From assembly GCF_000382165.1 (NCBI RefSeq), contig NZ_KB907703.1, positions 186,001-250,000 on the forward strand: 64,000 bases of DNA, read 5' to 3'. The stretch comes from Arsukibacterium perlucidum DSM 18276. GTDB taxonomy: Bacteria > Pseudomonadota > Gammaproteobacteria > Enterobacterales > Alteromonadaceae. Shown here in pieces: positions 19,148-29,062 of the stretch (position 1 is its first letter; the number at the start of each line of letters is the position of its first letter). The translations under genes and the position numbers were made by a program. The notes beneath the pieces are model-generated. The model was given only the letters and a program-made list of their open reading frames with translations, did not search any database and had not been told where the DNA came from.

Positions 19148-19965
19148 TGGCCAGCATTTTGTTGGTTGGCCTGGGCGATTTGGGCAGTCGTATTGCCAGC
19201 TGCGCGCTGGATGTCGGAATAGCTGTTAGCGCTATGCGCCGCAGTCCGGGTTGCCCGCAGAACGTAACACTTTTTCAGCATGACGCAGCACTCCCCTGGC
19301 CGGCAATAGCGGGAGCCTATACTGATCTGGTACTTTGCGTTGCTCCCGATGGCCGCAACGACCCGGCCTATCATCAGGCTTATCTGAAAGTAGGCGAACA
19401 AGCACTAGTTTGGCTGCAGCAACAAGCTCAGCCTGTACATGTGTGGCTGGTTTCCTCTACCAGTGTTTATGGTCAACAACAAGGCGAGTGGGTTACTGAG
19501 GACAGTCCGCGCCAGCCCCAAGCCAGTACCGCCCGGATACTGGTCGAAGCAGAAGAGTTCTGGTTTAAAAACAGTCCGCACTGCACCATATTGCGCCCTG
19601 CTGGTTTATACGGTCCGGGCCGCAATATGATGATTGAAACCGCCAGAAAAGCAGTACATTTTATCGAGAATGAGCCTGTTTATACCAACCGTATTGAAGT
19701 GTCAGACTGTGCCCGAGCCATAGTGCATCTGGTACAGCGGCGCCAGCTGGGCCACAACATAGCCAATGCTTATAATCTGGCTGATTTACAACCGACACCT
19801 TTTACGACCGTAATTGATTTTTTGCAGCAGCAGTTACGTATCGCTCCTGAGTCGATACAGCAACGAAACCGCGGCAGTAAAAGGGTCAGCGTCACCCGTT
19901 TACAGCAAACAGGTTTTAACTGGCACTACCCCGATTATCAGGCAGGCTATCTGGCCATGTTGTAA
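19147..19965 (+). CDS. NAD(P)-dependent epimerase/SDR protein, YeeZ-like
   Basis: The 272-residue protein is an extended short-chain dehydrogenase. The N-terminal Rossmann motif is LVGLGDLGSRIA, followed by VWLVSSTSVYGQQQGEW with the Ser/Tyr of the active site region and ILRPAGLYGPGRN in the substrate-binding part. It resembles the YeeZ group, whose substrate is unknown. It is the last gene of the operon running from 16668; there is no clear terminator in the 87-120 bp before the next gene. Confidence 0.85.
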   Translation: MASILLVGLGDLGSRIASCALDVGIAVSAMRRSPGCPQNVTLFQHDAALPWPAIAGAYTDLVLCVAPDGRNDPAYHQAYLKVGEQALVWLQQQAQPVHVWLVSSTSVYGQQQGEWVTEDSPRQPQASTARILVEAEEFWFKNSPHCTILRPAGLYGPGRNMMIETARKAVHFIENEPVYTNRIEVSDCARAIVHLVQRRQLGHNIANAYNLADLQPTPFTTVIDFLQQQLRIAPESIQQRNRGSKRVSVTRLQQTGFNWHYPDYQAGYLAML

Positions 19966-20084
19966 CCGCTTACTGCGAACTGTAATTAAGCGTAACCAAC
20001 TGTTTGCTTTGGTAAAGCGCCATAGCTATCAATCCGATATTTCCTTAGGCTGTGCCGGTTTACTTCACCAGCATGGAACCAGAA

Positions 20085-21428
20085 ATGAAAACAGCGCTAA
20101 AGAAATCGACCCTACTAACTTATCCAAATATCGTCCGCAGCCTGCTAGTGGGCGCCGTACTTAGTCTTACTGCCTGTGGTGGCAGTAGTGATGATCCGGA
20201 ACAAAGCAAAAGCTATGTCCAGTTCTACAATGGTGCAGCCGCCAGTGCCAACCCTAACGTAAAACTAGATGATAACAATATTGGTAACGCCCGCTTTGCT
20301 GACGCCAGTAATGTCGTTACCCTTGATACTGCCTCTTATACAATGGAGTTATCTGAAAGCGGCGCCAGCAGTCCGCTGCTGTCAGCTGACGTTAATTTGA
20401 GTCAGGATCAGAAGCATCTGTTTATTTTTACCAGCGAGGCAGATCAGTTTGACTACCTGAGTCTGAGCTTTGCCCGGGAGCCGGAGCTTGAAGATGAGTT
20501 TGACTTGTATCTGAGCAACCTGGCTGTCAGCGAGCCTGAGCTGGATATTTACCTGAGTGCGGCCACTGAAACTTTTGCCGATGCCAGCTTGCTGGATACC
20601 ATTGCACTGCATGAGATAAGCAACGAAGCCAGCCGGAACGAGACCGGAAAATACAATTTATACTTGGCTAAACCAGGCGCTGATGAACCTTTGTTTGTTG
20701 GCAAAAATCTCGACTTTGCCTATGAAAATACTTATGTACTGGTGGTACGTGACCAATTCGGTCCCATTGCCGATCAATTGGCGGTAGACGTTATTTTAAA
20801 CTCGAACAGTATCGGCCGCTATACACACCATGATGCTCAGGCACAGTTCCGGCTTTACAACAGCCTGGCGCAATCGTTGCAAATCACTCTCGACAACAAT
20901 ATTGTGGCCAATCTGCCAGCCGATACTTTAGGTAACTACAGCTCACTGACTAAGGGCGATTACAGTTTATCAGTGCGTGACAGTAATAATACCGTGCTGC
21001 TTAACAGCGCATTGCTTAGCGCTGATGCAGGTGAAAGTCAGCTGGTGTTGCTTTATCAAAATGAACACAATATTTTAGAGGCCTTGGCGGTAAAGGAAAG
21101 TGATAAACCGCAGTTACAATCAAATGATGTTATCGTCAGCAATCTTATTGGCAACTTTGACAAGTTGCACTTTTATTTCATCCGTCAGGATGAAACGATT
21201 GCCACGGCAAGGCATAGTGTTAAAAACCTGGAGTTTAAAACACAACGTACCCTGAATTTGCCAAAAGATTATTTTGCCATAGCGCTGGTGCATGTTGCAG
21301 AAAACGGCAGCACAACGCTTCTGGACAAAACAGATAGTCTGATGCTACAGGCCGGCAAACGTTATTTGCTTAGCGCTGAGCAAGACGACACTGCACCATC
21401 CGGCTACCGGCTAAACCTGACTTTTTAA
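20085..21428 (+). CDS. Repeat-domain lipoprotein, DUF4397-like
   Basis: The predicted lipoprotein has the lipobox LTACGG. ATG 20085 gives a basic N-terminus (MKTALKKS) and a clean signal peptide; ATG 20073 or GTG 20052 would lengthen it by 4 or 11 residues. After the lipid anchor the protein consists of four similar beta-rich units of about 100 residues, each with a pattern of paired strands ending in a hydrophobic LLS/LVLLY-like strand. The first (YVQFYNGAAASANPNVKL) and third (AQFRLYNSLAQSLQITLDN) are closest to DUF4397. The likely location is the outer membrane or periplasm; the function is unknown. A strong terminator follows. Confidence 0.78.
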   Translation: MKTALKKSTLLTYPNIVRSLLVGAVLSLTACGGSSDDPEQSKSYVQFYNGAAASANPNVKLDDNNIGNARFADASNVVTLDTASYTMELSESGASSPLLSADVNLSQDQKHLFIFTSEADQFDYLSLSFAREPELEDEFDLYLSNLAVSEPELDIYLSAATETFADASLLDTIALHEISNEASRNETGKYNLYLAKPGADEPLFVGKNLDFAYENTYVLVVRDQFGPIADQLAVDVILNSNSIGRYTHHDAQAQFRLYNSLAQSLQITLDNNIVANLPADTLGNYSSLTKGDYSLSVRDSNNTVLLNSALLSADAGESQLVLLYQNEHNILEALAVKESDKPQLQSNDVIVSNLIGNFDKLHFYFIRQDETIATARHSVKNLEFKTQRTLNLPKDYFAIALVHVAENGSTTLLDKTDSLMLQAGKRYLLSAEQDDTAPSGYRLNLTF

Positions 21429-21439
21429 ATAATACTGCT

Positions 21440-21466
21440 AAAACCCCGGCTATAACGCCGGGGTTT
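21440..21466 (+). terminator. Intrinsic terminator after the DUF4397-like gene
   Basis: The stem AAAACCCCGGC/GCCGGGGTTTT with a 5-6 nt loop lies 11 bp after the stop codon. The T run is short but the stem is very stable and symmetric. Confidence 0.85.
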
Positions 21467-21555
21467 TACCCCCTGCCTGCTGACAACAAGCGTAATTTAG
21501 TCAATACTAGGCCGCGTTGCTATACTCATTAGGTTGTCAGGTTAACTTTTTATTT

Positions 21556-22488
21556 ATGGTTTTTATCACAAAGCTCACTATTAGCCTCCTGTTCAGCAGT
21601 TTATTGCTGCTTAGAGCACCGGTCAGCGCCACGGAGCAGCAGCTTTATGGTGGTGTAGTGCAATCCTTCCCCGGCATAACCGTTGTTGACGGCAAAATTC
21701 AGCCAGAAGCCATTTATGGACATGCTGAAATTATCAGCTGCATGGAAACAGAACTCCAGATGCATATTGAGTGGCAAACGTTGCCCACCGATCGGCTGTT
21801 AAAATTAACCCGGGAAAACCAACTGGATTTAATTTACCCAATGGGCTTTACCGCCGAGCGTGATAGCTACCTGCATGCCAGTATTTGGTTGACAAAGGAT
21901 GATGATTACTTTGTATTCAAAGCCGGAGAACTGAAATCGGATCATTTAAAAGATGGACAGGTGAAAAACCGGACTATTGGCGTAAAACGAGGATCGCCAC
22001 AACTACATTATCTACAAAGTAATGATTACCAGCATGTTCATGAGGTATACGACTATCAGCAATTGCTGCCGCTACTGAAAATGGACAGAGTCGATATGCT
22101 GGCTGTGCCGCAGCCGTTGGCGGAACAACTTCAGCGAGAGATGCAGGTCAATGCACAAGAACACAATTTACAGCTGTTCAATTACTTCACCCGGGACGCA
22201 GGTTTTTATCTGGCACCGGCTTTTGCCAACTCCCACCTGCAGCAAGTTAATAACGCAGTGATTCATTGTCGCAAGCATGTTAAAACGGTAACAGCCATAA
22301 AACAAAAAGCTGACAATCAGTCAGCTTTTTGCTTAACCTGCTCCTGCAGATTATGGTTCAGGCACTGCCAATCATCCTTCTTAACACATAGTGTAAGATA
22401 CCACCGTGCTGATAGTAGGCCAGCTCATTACCGGTATCTATGCGGCAAAGCATATCAATTTTCTGTTGATCACCATCCGGGTAAGTAA
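21556..22488 (+). CDS. Orphan periplasmic solute-binding protein, probable altered 3' end
   Basis: The product has a signal peptide (ISLLFSSLLLLRAPVSA) and a type 3 periplasmic binding fold: VVQSFPGI, DLIYPMGFTAERD, KNRTIGVKRGSPQLHYL and VDMLAVPQPLAEQL are typical lobes. No ABC permease or ATPase genes adjoin it. ATG 21556 is chosen; the frame opens at a TTG at 21517. The normal fold seems to end near 22295, but the frame continues through a perfect terminator (22304-22330) and 131 bp antisense into acnA, adding a cysteine-rich tail unlike any binding protein. In the next frame TAA codons occur at 22281 and 22290, so a small indel near the end is likely. Confidence 0.7.
   Translation: MVFITKLTISLLFSSLLLLRAPVSATEQQLYGGVVQSFPGITVVDGKIQPEAIYGHAEIISCMETELQMHIEWQTLPTDRLLKLTRENQLDLIYPMGFTAERDSYLHASIWLTKDDDYFVFKAGELKSDHLKDGQVKNRTIGVKRGSPQLHYLQSNDYQHVHEVYDYQQLLPLLKMDRVDMLAVPQPLAEQLQREMQVNAQEHNLQLFNYFTRDAGFYLAPAFANSHLQQVNNAVIHCRKHVKTVTAIKQKADNQSAFCLTCSCRLWFRHCQSSFLTHSVRYHRADSRPAHYRYLCGKAYQFSVDHHPGK
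22304..22330. terminator. Bidirectional terminator between the binding-protein gene and acnA
   Basis: A perfect 11-bp stem AAAAAGCTGAC/GTCAGCTTTTT with loop AATCA has T runs on both strands. It ends 27 bp short of the acnA stop and should serve both converging genes, yet it lies inside the open frame of the plus-strand gene. Confidence 0.92.
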
Positions 22489-25075
22489 TAAGAACTGCTA
22501 CTTTCTGCTTCGGTTTTAAACTGTCCAGGCCTTTAATACTAAAGGTTTCGGCACCCGTTAGCTGCAAGTGTTTACGATCGACCCCTGCCAGAAACTGTAA
22601 CGGCAGCACGCCCATACCAATCAGGTTAGAACGGTGGATACGCTCATACGACTCTGCCAGTACGGCCCTTACTCCTAGCAATAACGTACCCTTCGCGGCC
22701 CAATCCCGGGACGAGCCGGTGCCATACTCTTTACCTGCCACGACTACCAAAGGTGTTTTTTCCTGCTTGTAACGCTCTGCTGCATCGTAAATAGCCATTT
22801 GCTCTGCAGACGGCTGGTGCAATGTTACGCCACCTTCAGTACCGGGTACCATTTCATTGCGAATTCGCACGTTGGCGAAAGTACCACGCACCATAACCTC
22901 ATGATTGCCGCGACGTGAACCATAAGAGTTAAAGTCGGCAGGTACAACACCGAGCTGTTCCAGATAGCGCCCCGCAGGACTGCTCGCTTTAATACTACCT
23001 GCTGGTGAGATATGGTCGGTGGTAACCGAATCGCCTAACAACGCCAGCACTCTGGCTTCGCTGATATCCTGTACCGGCTCTGGCTGACGGCCCATACCCT
23101 GAAAAAAGCTGGGCTGGCGGATATAACTCGATTCTGGCCAGGTGTAGGTTTTATCTTTAGGTACATCTATCGCTTGCCAGGTATCATCACCGCTGAATAC
23201 ATCAGCATATTCGCTTTTAAACATGCTGCTTTGTACTTTAGCAACTTCAGTGGCAATGTCTTGATTACTGGGCCAGATATCTTTCAGATAAACCGATTTG
23301 CCCGCGTTATCGTTGCCAATTGGCTCGGCACTTAAATCTATATTAACCGTGCCTGCCAGCGCAAACGCCACCACCAGCGGCGGTGAAGCTAACCAGTTAG
23401 ATTGCACCAGCGGATGAATACGCCCTTCAAAATTGCGATTGCCTGACAGTACAGCCGACACATTTAAGTTATTGTCGCCAATAGCCTGCTCCAGTTCTTT
23501 TGCCAGAGGACCAGAGTTACCAATGCAGGTGGTACAGCCGTAGCCAACCAGGTTAAAACCTAATTGCTCCAGCGGCTGCATTAAACCCGCCTTCTCAAGG
23601 TATCGGGTAACCACTTTGGACCCCGGAGCAAGTGAACTTTTTACCCAGGGCTTACGATTTAAGCCTTTTGCCAGCGCATTTTTAGCCAGTAATCCAGCGG
23701 CCATTAATACGCTAGGGTTAGAAGTATTAGTGCAGGAGGTGATGGCAGCAATGACTACGGCATGATGGTTCAGTTTTATTTGCTGACCGTCCAGATCAAC
23801 ATGGTTGTTGTCACTCTGTGGCTGTGGCTGCGCCCCTCCTTCATCGAGCATTTTAGCTTCACGTTCGGCAGCGTTTTTTAACTGCAGCGCCAACACATCA
23901 TCGCAGTGCTGTTTCAACGCGGGTAAACTGACTTTATCCTGCGGCCGTTTTGGCCCGGCCAGTGATGGTACCACCTTGCTTAAGTCCAGATGCAACACAT
24001 CGGTGTAAATGGCTTTGTGGCCAGGCTTGCGCCATAATCCCTGCGCCTGACAATAGGCTTTGACCCGGGCAATAATTTTATCGTCACGACCAGTTAACGC
24101 CATATAATCCAGAGTAACCTGGTCAACCGGGAAGAAGCCACAGGTCGCACCATATTCCGGCGCCATATTAGCAATAGTCGCCCGATCAGCCAGGCTGAGA
24201 TGATCCAGACCGTCACCAAAGAACTCTACAAATTTGCCAACCACGCCGTGTTTACGCAACAACTCGGTTACCGTTAAAACTAAATCTGTCGCGGTAATGC
24301 CAGCCGCCAGCTTACCCGTAAACTCCAGTCCAACTACCTCTGGTATCAACATTGAAACGGGTTGACCCAGCATGGCGGCTTCAGCCTCAATACCACCGAC
24401 ACCCCAGCCTAGAACGCCCAAAGCGTTGATCATGGTGGTATGCGAATCGGTGCCGACCAGTGTATCAGGGTAGGCTTGCTCACCCTCGTCGGTCTGCTTT
24501 GCCCACACACTCTGCCCTAAATACTCCAGATTGACCTGGTGGCAAATACCCGTGCCGGGCGGTACCACTTTAAAATTGGCAAATGCCTGCTGGCCCCAAC
24601 GTAAAAAGGTATAGCGTTCAAAGTTGCGCTCCATCTCTATTGCCACGTTTTGTTTAAACGCCTGATCAGTGGCAAAGTGATCCACCATCACCGAGTGGTC
24701 TATTACCAGGTCAACCGGCGACAACGGATTAATTTTCTGAGGGTCTTCACCCAACTCAGCTACTGCAGCCCGCATGGCTGCTAAATCAACCACTGCTGGC
24801 ACACCAGTGAAATCCTGCATCAATACACGGGCTGGCCGAAAAGCAATTTCCCGATCTGCATGACCATGTTTTTGCCAGTCAACCAGTGCCTGAATATCTT
24901 GCTCAGTGACGGTATCGCCATCAAGATTACGCAATAGGTTTTCTAACAACACCTTTAGCGAAAACGGTAAACGGTCAACCGTACCATGTATGGTCGCGGC
25001 TTTGGCTAAACTGAATATCTGGTATTCATGTTCGGCTGCCTTCAGCTTGTCGGCGTAGGGATTATTTTGATTCAT
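22358..25075 (-). CDS. acnA: Aconitate hydratase AcnA
   Basis: Aconitase interconverts citrate and isocitrate in the TCA and glyoxylate cycles using a [4Fe-4S] cluster. The 905-residue protein is of the AcnA/IRP1 type. Cluster ligands are visible in ITSCTNTSNPSVLM and GCTTCIGNSG, and VGTDSHTTMINALGVLGWGVGG and GKEYGTGSSRDWAAKG are conserved active-site segments. GAGGAATG precedes the ATG. The gene is monocistronic, followed by a bidirectional terminator. Confidence 0.97.
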   Translation of the reverse strand: MNQNNPYADKLKAAEHEYQIFSLAKAATIHGTVDRLPFSLKVLLENLLRNLDGDTVTEQDIQALVDWQKHGHADREIAFRPARVLMQDFTGVPAVVDLAAMRAAVAELGEDPQKINPLSPVDLVIDHSVMVDHFATDQAFKQNVAIEMERNFERYTFLRWGQQAFANFKVVPPGTGICHQVNLEYLGQSVWAKQTDEGEQAYPDTLVGTDSHTTMINALGVLGWGVGGIEAEAAMLGQPVSMLIPEVVGLEFTGKLAAGITATDLVLTVTELLRKHGVVGKFVEFFGDGLDHLSLADRATIANMAPEYGATCGFFPVDQVTLDYMALTGRDDKIIARVKAYCQAQGLWRKPGHKAIYTDVLHLDLSKVVPSLAGPKRPQDKVSLPALKQHCDDVLALQLKNAAEREAKMLDEGGAQPQPQSDNNHVDLDGQQIKLNHHAVVIAAITSCTNTSNPSVLMAAGLLAKNALAKGLNRKPWVKSSLAPGSKVVTRYLEKAGLMQPLEQLGFNLVGYGCTTCIGNSGPLAKELEQAIGDNNLNVSAVLSGNRNFEGRIHPLVQSNWLASPPLVVAFALAGTVNIDLSAEPIGNDNAGKSVYLKDIWPSNQDIATEVAKVQSSMFKSEYADVFSGDDTWQAIDVPKDKTYTWPESSYIRQPSFFQGMGRQPEPVQDISEARVLALLGDSVTTDHISPAGSIKASSPAGRYLEQLGVVPADFNSYGSRRGNHEVMVRGTFANVRIRNEMVPGTEGGVTLHQPSAEQMAIYDAAERYKQEKTPLVVVAGKEYGTGSSRDWAAKGTLLLGVRAVLAESYERIHRSNLIGMGVLPLQFLAGVDRKHLQLTGAETFSIKGLDSLKPKQKVAVLITYPDGDQQKIDMLCRIDTGNELAYYQHGGILHYVLRRMIGSA

Positions 25076-25158
25076 AACATTCCTCAGCTATTGCGTGTTA
25101 TCTAAGTGTAGTGCATCGGGGCGGGGATGAGAAAATACAAGGATAAATTGCAGTTAAG

Positions 25159-25184
25159 TCAAAGGCCGCAGTTGCGACCTTTGA
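25159..25184 (-). terminator. Hairpin after tyrS
   Basis: The stem TCAAAGG-CGC pairs with GCG-CCTTTGA with one mismatch and an AGTT loop, 30 bp after the tyrS stop. There is no good T run on the minus strand, so it may be a weak or factor-assisted terminator. Confidence 0.4.
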
Positions 25185-25213
25185 TGGGTTAAATACAAAT
25201 ATGAAATGACAGT

Positions 25214-26416
25214 TTAACGCAACGTCACTTTAGCAAATTTACGTTTGCCTACCTGATAAATTGCCGTGCTACCTTTTGCTACTTCAAGTTTGCTATCGTC
25301 AACTTTACTGGCACCATCCTTTTTTACCGCACCTTGCTTAATCATTCTTATTGCTTCAGACGTACTGGCAACTAATCCAGCCTCTTTTAACAAATTAGCG
25401 ATGGGCATAGCCCCGGCATCACAAGTTACGGTAATTTCGGGAATATCATCCGGCAAAGCATTTTTACTGAACCGCTGGGTGAAGTCCTGATGGGCTGCTT
25501 CAGCTGCAGCTTCGTCATGAAAGCGGGCAATAATTTCTTTAGCCAGGTTAATTTTAATATCCCGCGGGTTGGCACCCTGCGCCATCTGCTGTTTTAACTC
25601 AGCGACTTCTGCCAGGGGTCTGAAACTGAGCAAATCGTAGTAACGCCACATCAGTTCATCTGATATCGACATAATCTTACCAAACATCTCTGTTGGCTCG
25701 TCGGTAATACCAACATAATTACCCAGCGACTTAGACATTTTCTGTACACCATCTAAGCCTTCCAGCAACGGCACCATCATCACGGTTTGCGGACGCTGCC
25801 CTTCATCTTTTTGCAACTCACGGCCCATCAGCAAGTTAAAGCGCTGATCGGTACCACCCATTTCAATATCGGCCTCTAATGCTACCGAGTCCCATCCCTG
25901 AACCAATGGGTATAAAAATTCATGAATGGCGATTGACTGATTATTAGCAAACCGTTTTTTAAAATCATCCCGCTCCAACATGCGGGCAACGGTCTGACGT
26001 GACGCCAGTTTAATCATACCGGCAGCGCCCAACTCACCCATCCACTCAGAGTTAAAAGCCACCCGGGTTTTTGCCGGATCAAGTATTTTAAATACCTGTT
26101 CTTTATACGTTTCAGCATTAGCCAGCACGTCTTCCCGGCTCAAGGGTTTGCGGGTCACGTTTTTACCACTGGGATCGCCTATCATGCCGGTAAAATCGCC
26201 AATCAGAAATATCACCTCATGGCCAAGCTGTTGAAAGGTGCGCAATTTATTGATAAGCACAGTATGACCCAGGTGCAAATCAGGTGCCGTAGGATCAAAG
26301 CCAGCCTTTACTTTTAAAGGCTTGCCGGTCTTCAACTTGGCAATTAGCTCATCTTCCAGCAAGATCTCCTCGCAGCCGCGTTTTAATTCAGCTAACGCCT
26401 GTGCCCATTCGGCCAT
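25214..26416 (-). CDS. tyrS: Tyrosyl-tRNA synthetase
   Basis: TyrRS charges tRNA-Tyr. The 400-residue enzyme is a class I synthetase with the HIGH-type signature [11 protein letters not shown], the KMSKS loop in [11 protein letters not shown], and a C-terminal S4-like RNA-binding domain ([19 protein letters not shown]) from about residue 340. GGAGTGGAAA precedes the ATG. The gene faces away from the murein endopeptidase and anmK genes, an arrangement common in gammaproteobacteria. Confidence 0.96.
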   Translation of the reverse strand: MAEWAQALAELKRGCEEILLEDELIAKLKTGKPLKVKAGFDPTAPDLHLGHTVLINKLRTFQQLGHEVIFLIGDFTGMIGDPSGKNVTRKPLSREDVLANAETYKEQVFKILDPAKTRVAFNSEWMGELGAAGMIKLASRQTVARMLERDDFKKRFANNQSIAIHEFLYPLVQGWDSVALEADIEMGGTDQRFNLLMGRELQKDEGQRPQTVMMVPLLEGLDGVQKMSKSLGNYVGITDEPTEMFGKIMSISDELMWRYYDLLSFRPLAEVAELKQQMAQGANPRDIKINLAKEIIARFHDEAAAEAAHQDFTQRFSKNALPDDIPEITVTCDAGAMPIANLLKEAGLVASTSEAIRMIKQGAVKKDGASKVDDSKLEVAKGSTAIYQVGKRKFAKVTLR

Positions 26417-26563
26417 TTTCCACTCCTGACTTAGTAAATTTTTGCTTAAACAACAGCCATTCTATAGCATGTTCCAGCCAGGGGAAACGCACAAAACTCT
26501 GGTATCTTCTAAAAAAAAAGTTTATGCTCGGTTTTTGTGCATTTTCAACTGAAAGCGGATCTT

Positions 26564-27898
26564 ATGCGGCAACTGGTAGCAAAAATTCCTTCTCAACACC
26601 GTGCGCTGATCCTTGCTGTATCGGTATGTTTAGCAATTATTTTGTTACTACCGTCAGAGCAGGCTTCAGCATCCCGAAGCAGTGACAGCAACGCGCTACA
26701 AATTGGCAAACGCTACAGTCTCGATATTCCTAATCCAGAACAAACCGGTACCGGGTACGCAGATACCGACGCAGGCGATGCACTGCCGGAGTATGAAGCT
26801 GAAGACGATTTACAATGGACTACCCTGCAGGTACAACGTGGTGATGTATTGTCCAATTTATTTCGCAAAGCGAATGTGAGTCAGCAAACTATGCTGGCGG
26901 TACTGGCATTAGGCGACAGCACTAAGACCCTTACCCGGCTTTTCCCGGGGGAAACGCTGGAATTTGGTTTAAACGAACAGGGTGAACTCAGCGAACTGCG
27001 CTATGCCATCAATAAACTGAAAACACTAAAAGTCAGCCGTAATGCGGCTGGGCAGTTTGAAGCAGAAGAACTTGAAAAACTGGTTGAGCATCGGCAGCAA
27101 TTTGCCAGTGCGGAGATCAAAAACAGCTTCTGGAATGCTGGTATAGAGGCCGGTTTATCTGACGCCCAAATAATGAACCTGGCCGGCATTTTTGGCTGGG
27201 ACATCGATTTTGGTCTGGACTTGCGTGCCGGTGACAGCTTTAGCGTGCTGTATCAGGCAAATTATGTCGACGGTGACTTCGTTGGCTATGGCACCATTAT
27301 TGCCGCCCAATTTCAGAATCAGGGCCAGGTTATTCAGGCAGTACGGCATACCGACGGTAATTATTACAAACCGGATGGTGCCAGTATGCGTCAGGCCTTT
27401 TTACGCGCACCGGTAAGTTTTCAATATGTTAGTTCAAACTTCAATCCGCGCCGGCTGCATCCAGTGCTGGGTAAAGTGAAAGCGCACAACGGCGTAGACT
27501 ACGTTGCGCCGGTTGGCACACCTATTATGGCTGCCGGTGATGGCAGAGTTACCCATTCCGGCTATAACAATCTTAATGGTAATTATGTGTTTATTAAACA
27601 CGCCAATAATATCGTTACCAAATATCTGCACTTATCGCGGCGCAACGTTAAAACCGGCGATAAGGTAAAACAAGGCGAAACTATTGGCCGGCTGGGTGCT
27701 ACCGGGCGGGTAACCGGTGCCCATTTACACTATGAGTTTTTATTAAATGGTGTGCATCGCAACCCAAGAACAGTAAAACTGCCGCAAGCTACCCCATTAC
27801 AAGGTGCAGAACGCGATTTATTTGTTGCCAGTGCCGCGCCGGTATTAGCCGAGCTGCAAACCAAAGAACGGGTGTTATTAGCCAGAACAGCGCCCTGA
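26564..27898 (+). CDS. M23 murein DD-endopeptidase (MepM/OapA-like)
   Basis: The protein is a periplasmic peptidoglycan hydrolase. From ATG 26564 (444 residues) it starts with a membrane anchor (HRALILAVSVCLAIILLL), then an OapA/LysM-like domain (LQVQRGDVLSNLFRKANVS), and ends in an M23 LytM domain. The zinc ligands are visible: His and Asp in HNGVDYVAPVG, and the HxH in GAHLHYEF. Both sets are intact, so it should be an active enzyme cutting stem-peptide cross-links, not a degenerate activator. It lies 12 bp before anmK, coupling wall cleavage to recycling. Confidence 0.92.
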   Translation: MRQLVAKIPSQHRALILAVSVCLAIILLLPSEQASASRSSDSNALQIGKRYSLDIPNPEQTGTGYADTDAGDALPEYEAEDDLQWTTLQVQRGDVLSNLFRKANVSQQTMLAVLALGDSTKTLTRLFPGETLEFGLNEQGELSELRYAINKLKTLKVSRNAAGQFEAEELEKLVEHRQQFASAEIKNSFWNAGIEAGLSDAQIMNLAGIFGWDIDFGLDLRAGDSFSVLYQANYVDGDFVGYGTIIAAQFQNQGQVIQAVRHTDGNYYKPDGASMRQAFLRAPVSFQYVSSNFNPRRLHPVLGKVKAHNGVDYVAPVGTPIMAAGDGRVTHSGYNNLNGNYVFIKHANNIVTKYLHLSRRNVKTGDKVKQGETIGRLGATGRVTGAHLHYEFLLNGVHRNPRTVKLPQATPLQGAERDLFVASAAPVLAELQTKERVLLARTAP

Positions 27899-27910
27899 GG
27901 CCGCAGCACT

Positions 27911-28993
27911 ATGTATTACATAGGGATCATGTCCGGCACCAGTCTTGATGGCATAGATTTGGTGCTTGCCAGCTTTACCCCGCAACCTAAGCTAATAAGC
28001 AGCTTGCTTCATCCTTTCCCTCCGGCGTTGAAACAACAGCTGCAGCAGCTAAGCCAGCCCGGCAACAATGAAATAGAACTACTTGGCCTGACCGAACAAC
28101 AGCTGGCCAGGTGCTATGCAGCTGGGGTAAAAGTGCTGCTGGCACAAGCTGATCTCGCTGCGAGCGACATTGCTGCTATCGGTTGCCATGGTCAGACGAT
28201 CCGCCACCGGCCAGATGCCATTTTCCCTTTCAGCTATCAGATTGGCGATATGCACAAGCTGGCGATGCTTTGTCAAATTCCGGTAATTGCTGATTTCAGA
28301 CGTAAAGATATCGCCTATGGCGGTCAGGGTGCACCTTTAGTACCTGCGTTTCACCGGGCGATATTTCAACAGGCGGCGATTCGCCGGGCTATTGTTAATA
28401 TCGGCGGCATTGCCAATATTACCCTGTTACTGGCCGACAGCCCGGTAACAGGCTTTGACACCGGGCCTGGTAACGCACTGCTGGATAACTGGATTATGCA
28501 TTGCCAGGCAAAACCTTATGACGACAACGGTGAATTTTGCAGTCAGGGGCAGCTGTTACCAGAATTGCTGGCGAAGATGCTGACAGATCGCTATTTTGCC
28601 AGGCCAGCGCCGAAAAGCACTGGCCGTGAATACTTTAACCTGAAATGGCTGCAACAATTCCAGCCTGAACAATTTAACCCGGCAGATATCCAGCGCACCC
28701 TATGCCGTTTAACGGCGCAGACTATTAGCGACAGCCTGCAACACAGTCAACTGCAGCAGGTTTTCGTTTGTGGTGGTGGTGTCCATAACTCTGTATTGAT
28801 GGCCGATTTAGCCCTGTTGTTACCTGGCTGCGCCGTTAGCAGTACCAATGAGCTGGGGGTAGATGCAGATTGGCTGGAAGCTATGGCTTTTGCCTGGCTG
28901 GCCTGGGCGTTTCAGCATCAGATTAACGGCAACCTGCCAGAGGTTACCGGTGCCAGTAAAGCCTGTGTATTGGGCGTCGCCTATTTACCTTAA
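27911..28993 (+). CDS. anmK: Anhydro-N-acetylmuramic acid kinase
   Basis: AnmK cleaves the 1,6-anhydro ring of anhydroMurNAc and phosphorylates it to MurNAc-6-phosphate during cell-wall recycling. The 360-residue protein begins YYIGIMSGTSLDGIDLV, the conserved ATP-binding start of the family, and has GCHGQTIRH, NIGGIANITLL, GFDTGPGNALLD and VCGGGVHN. It is cotranscribed with the upstream M23 endopeptidase. It converges on oadB across 69 bp without an evident strong terminator. Confidence 0.96.
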   Translation: MYYIGIMSGTSLDGIDLVLASFTPQPKLISSLLHPFPPALKQQLQQLSQPGNNEIELLGLTEQQLARCYAAGVKVLLAQADLAASDIAAIGCHGQTIRHRPDAIFPFSYQIGDMHKLAMLCQIPVIADFRRKDIAYGGQGAPLVPAFHRAIFQQAAIRRAIVNIGGIANITLLLADSPVTGFDTGPGNALLDNWIMHCQAKPYDDNGEFCSQGQLLPELLAKMLTDRYFARPAPKSTGREYFNLKWLQQFQPEQFNPADIQRTLCRLTAQTISDSLQHSQLQQVFVCGGGVHNSVLMADLALLLPGCAVSSTNELGVDADWLEAMAFAWLAWAFQHQINGNLPEVTGASKACVLGVAYLP

Positions 28994-29062
28994 GCGCAGC
29001 CCCTCCCCGCGCATTCATCAACGCCGTGCGTTAACGGCAAATAAGCGACAACAATGTCATTA

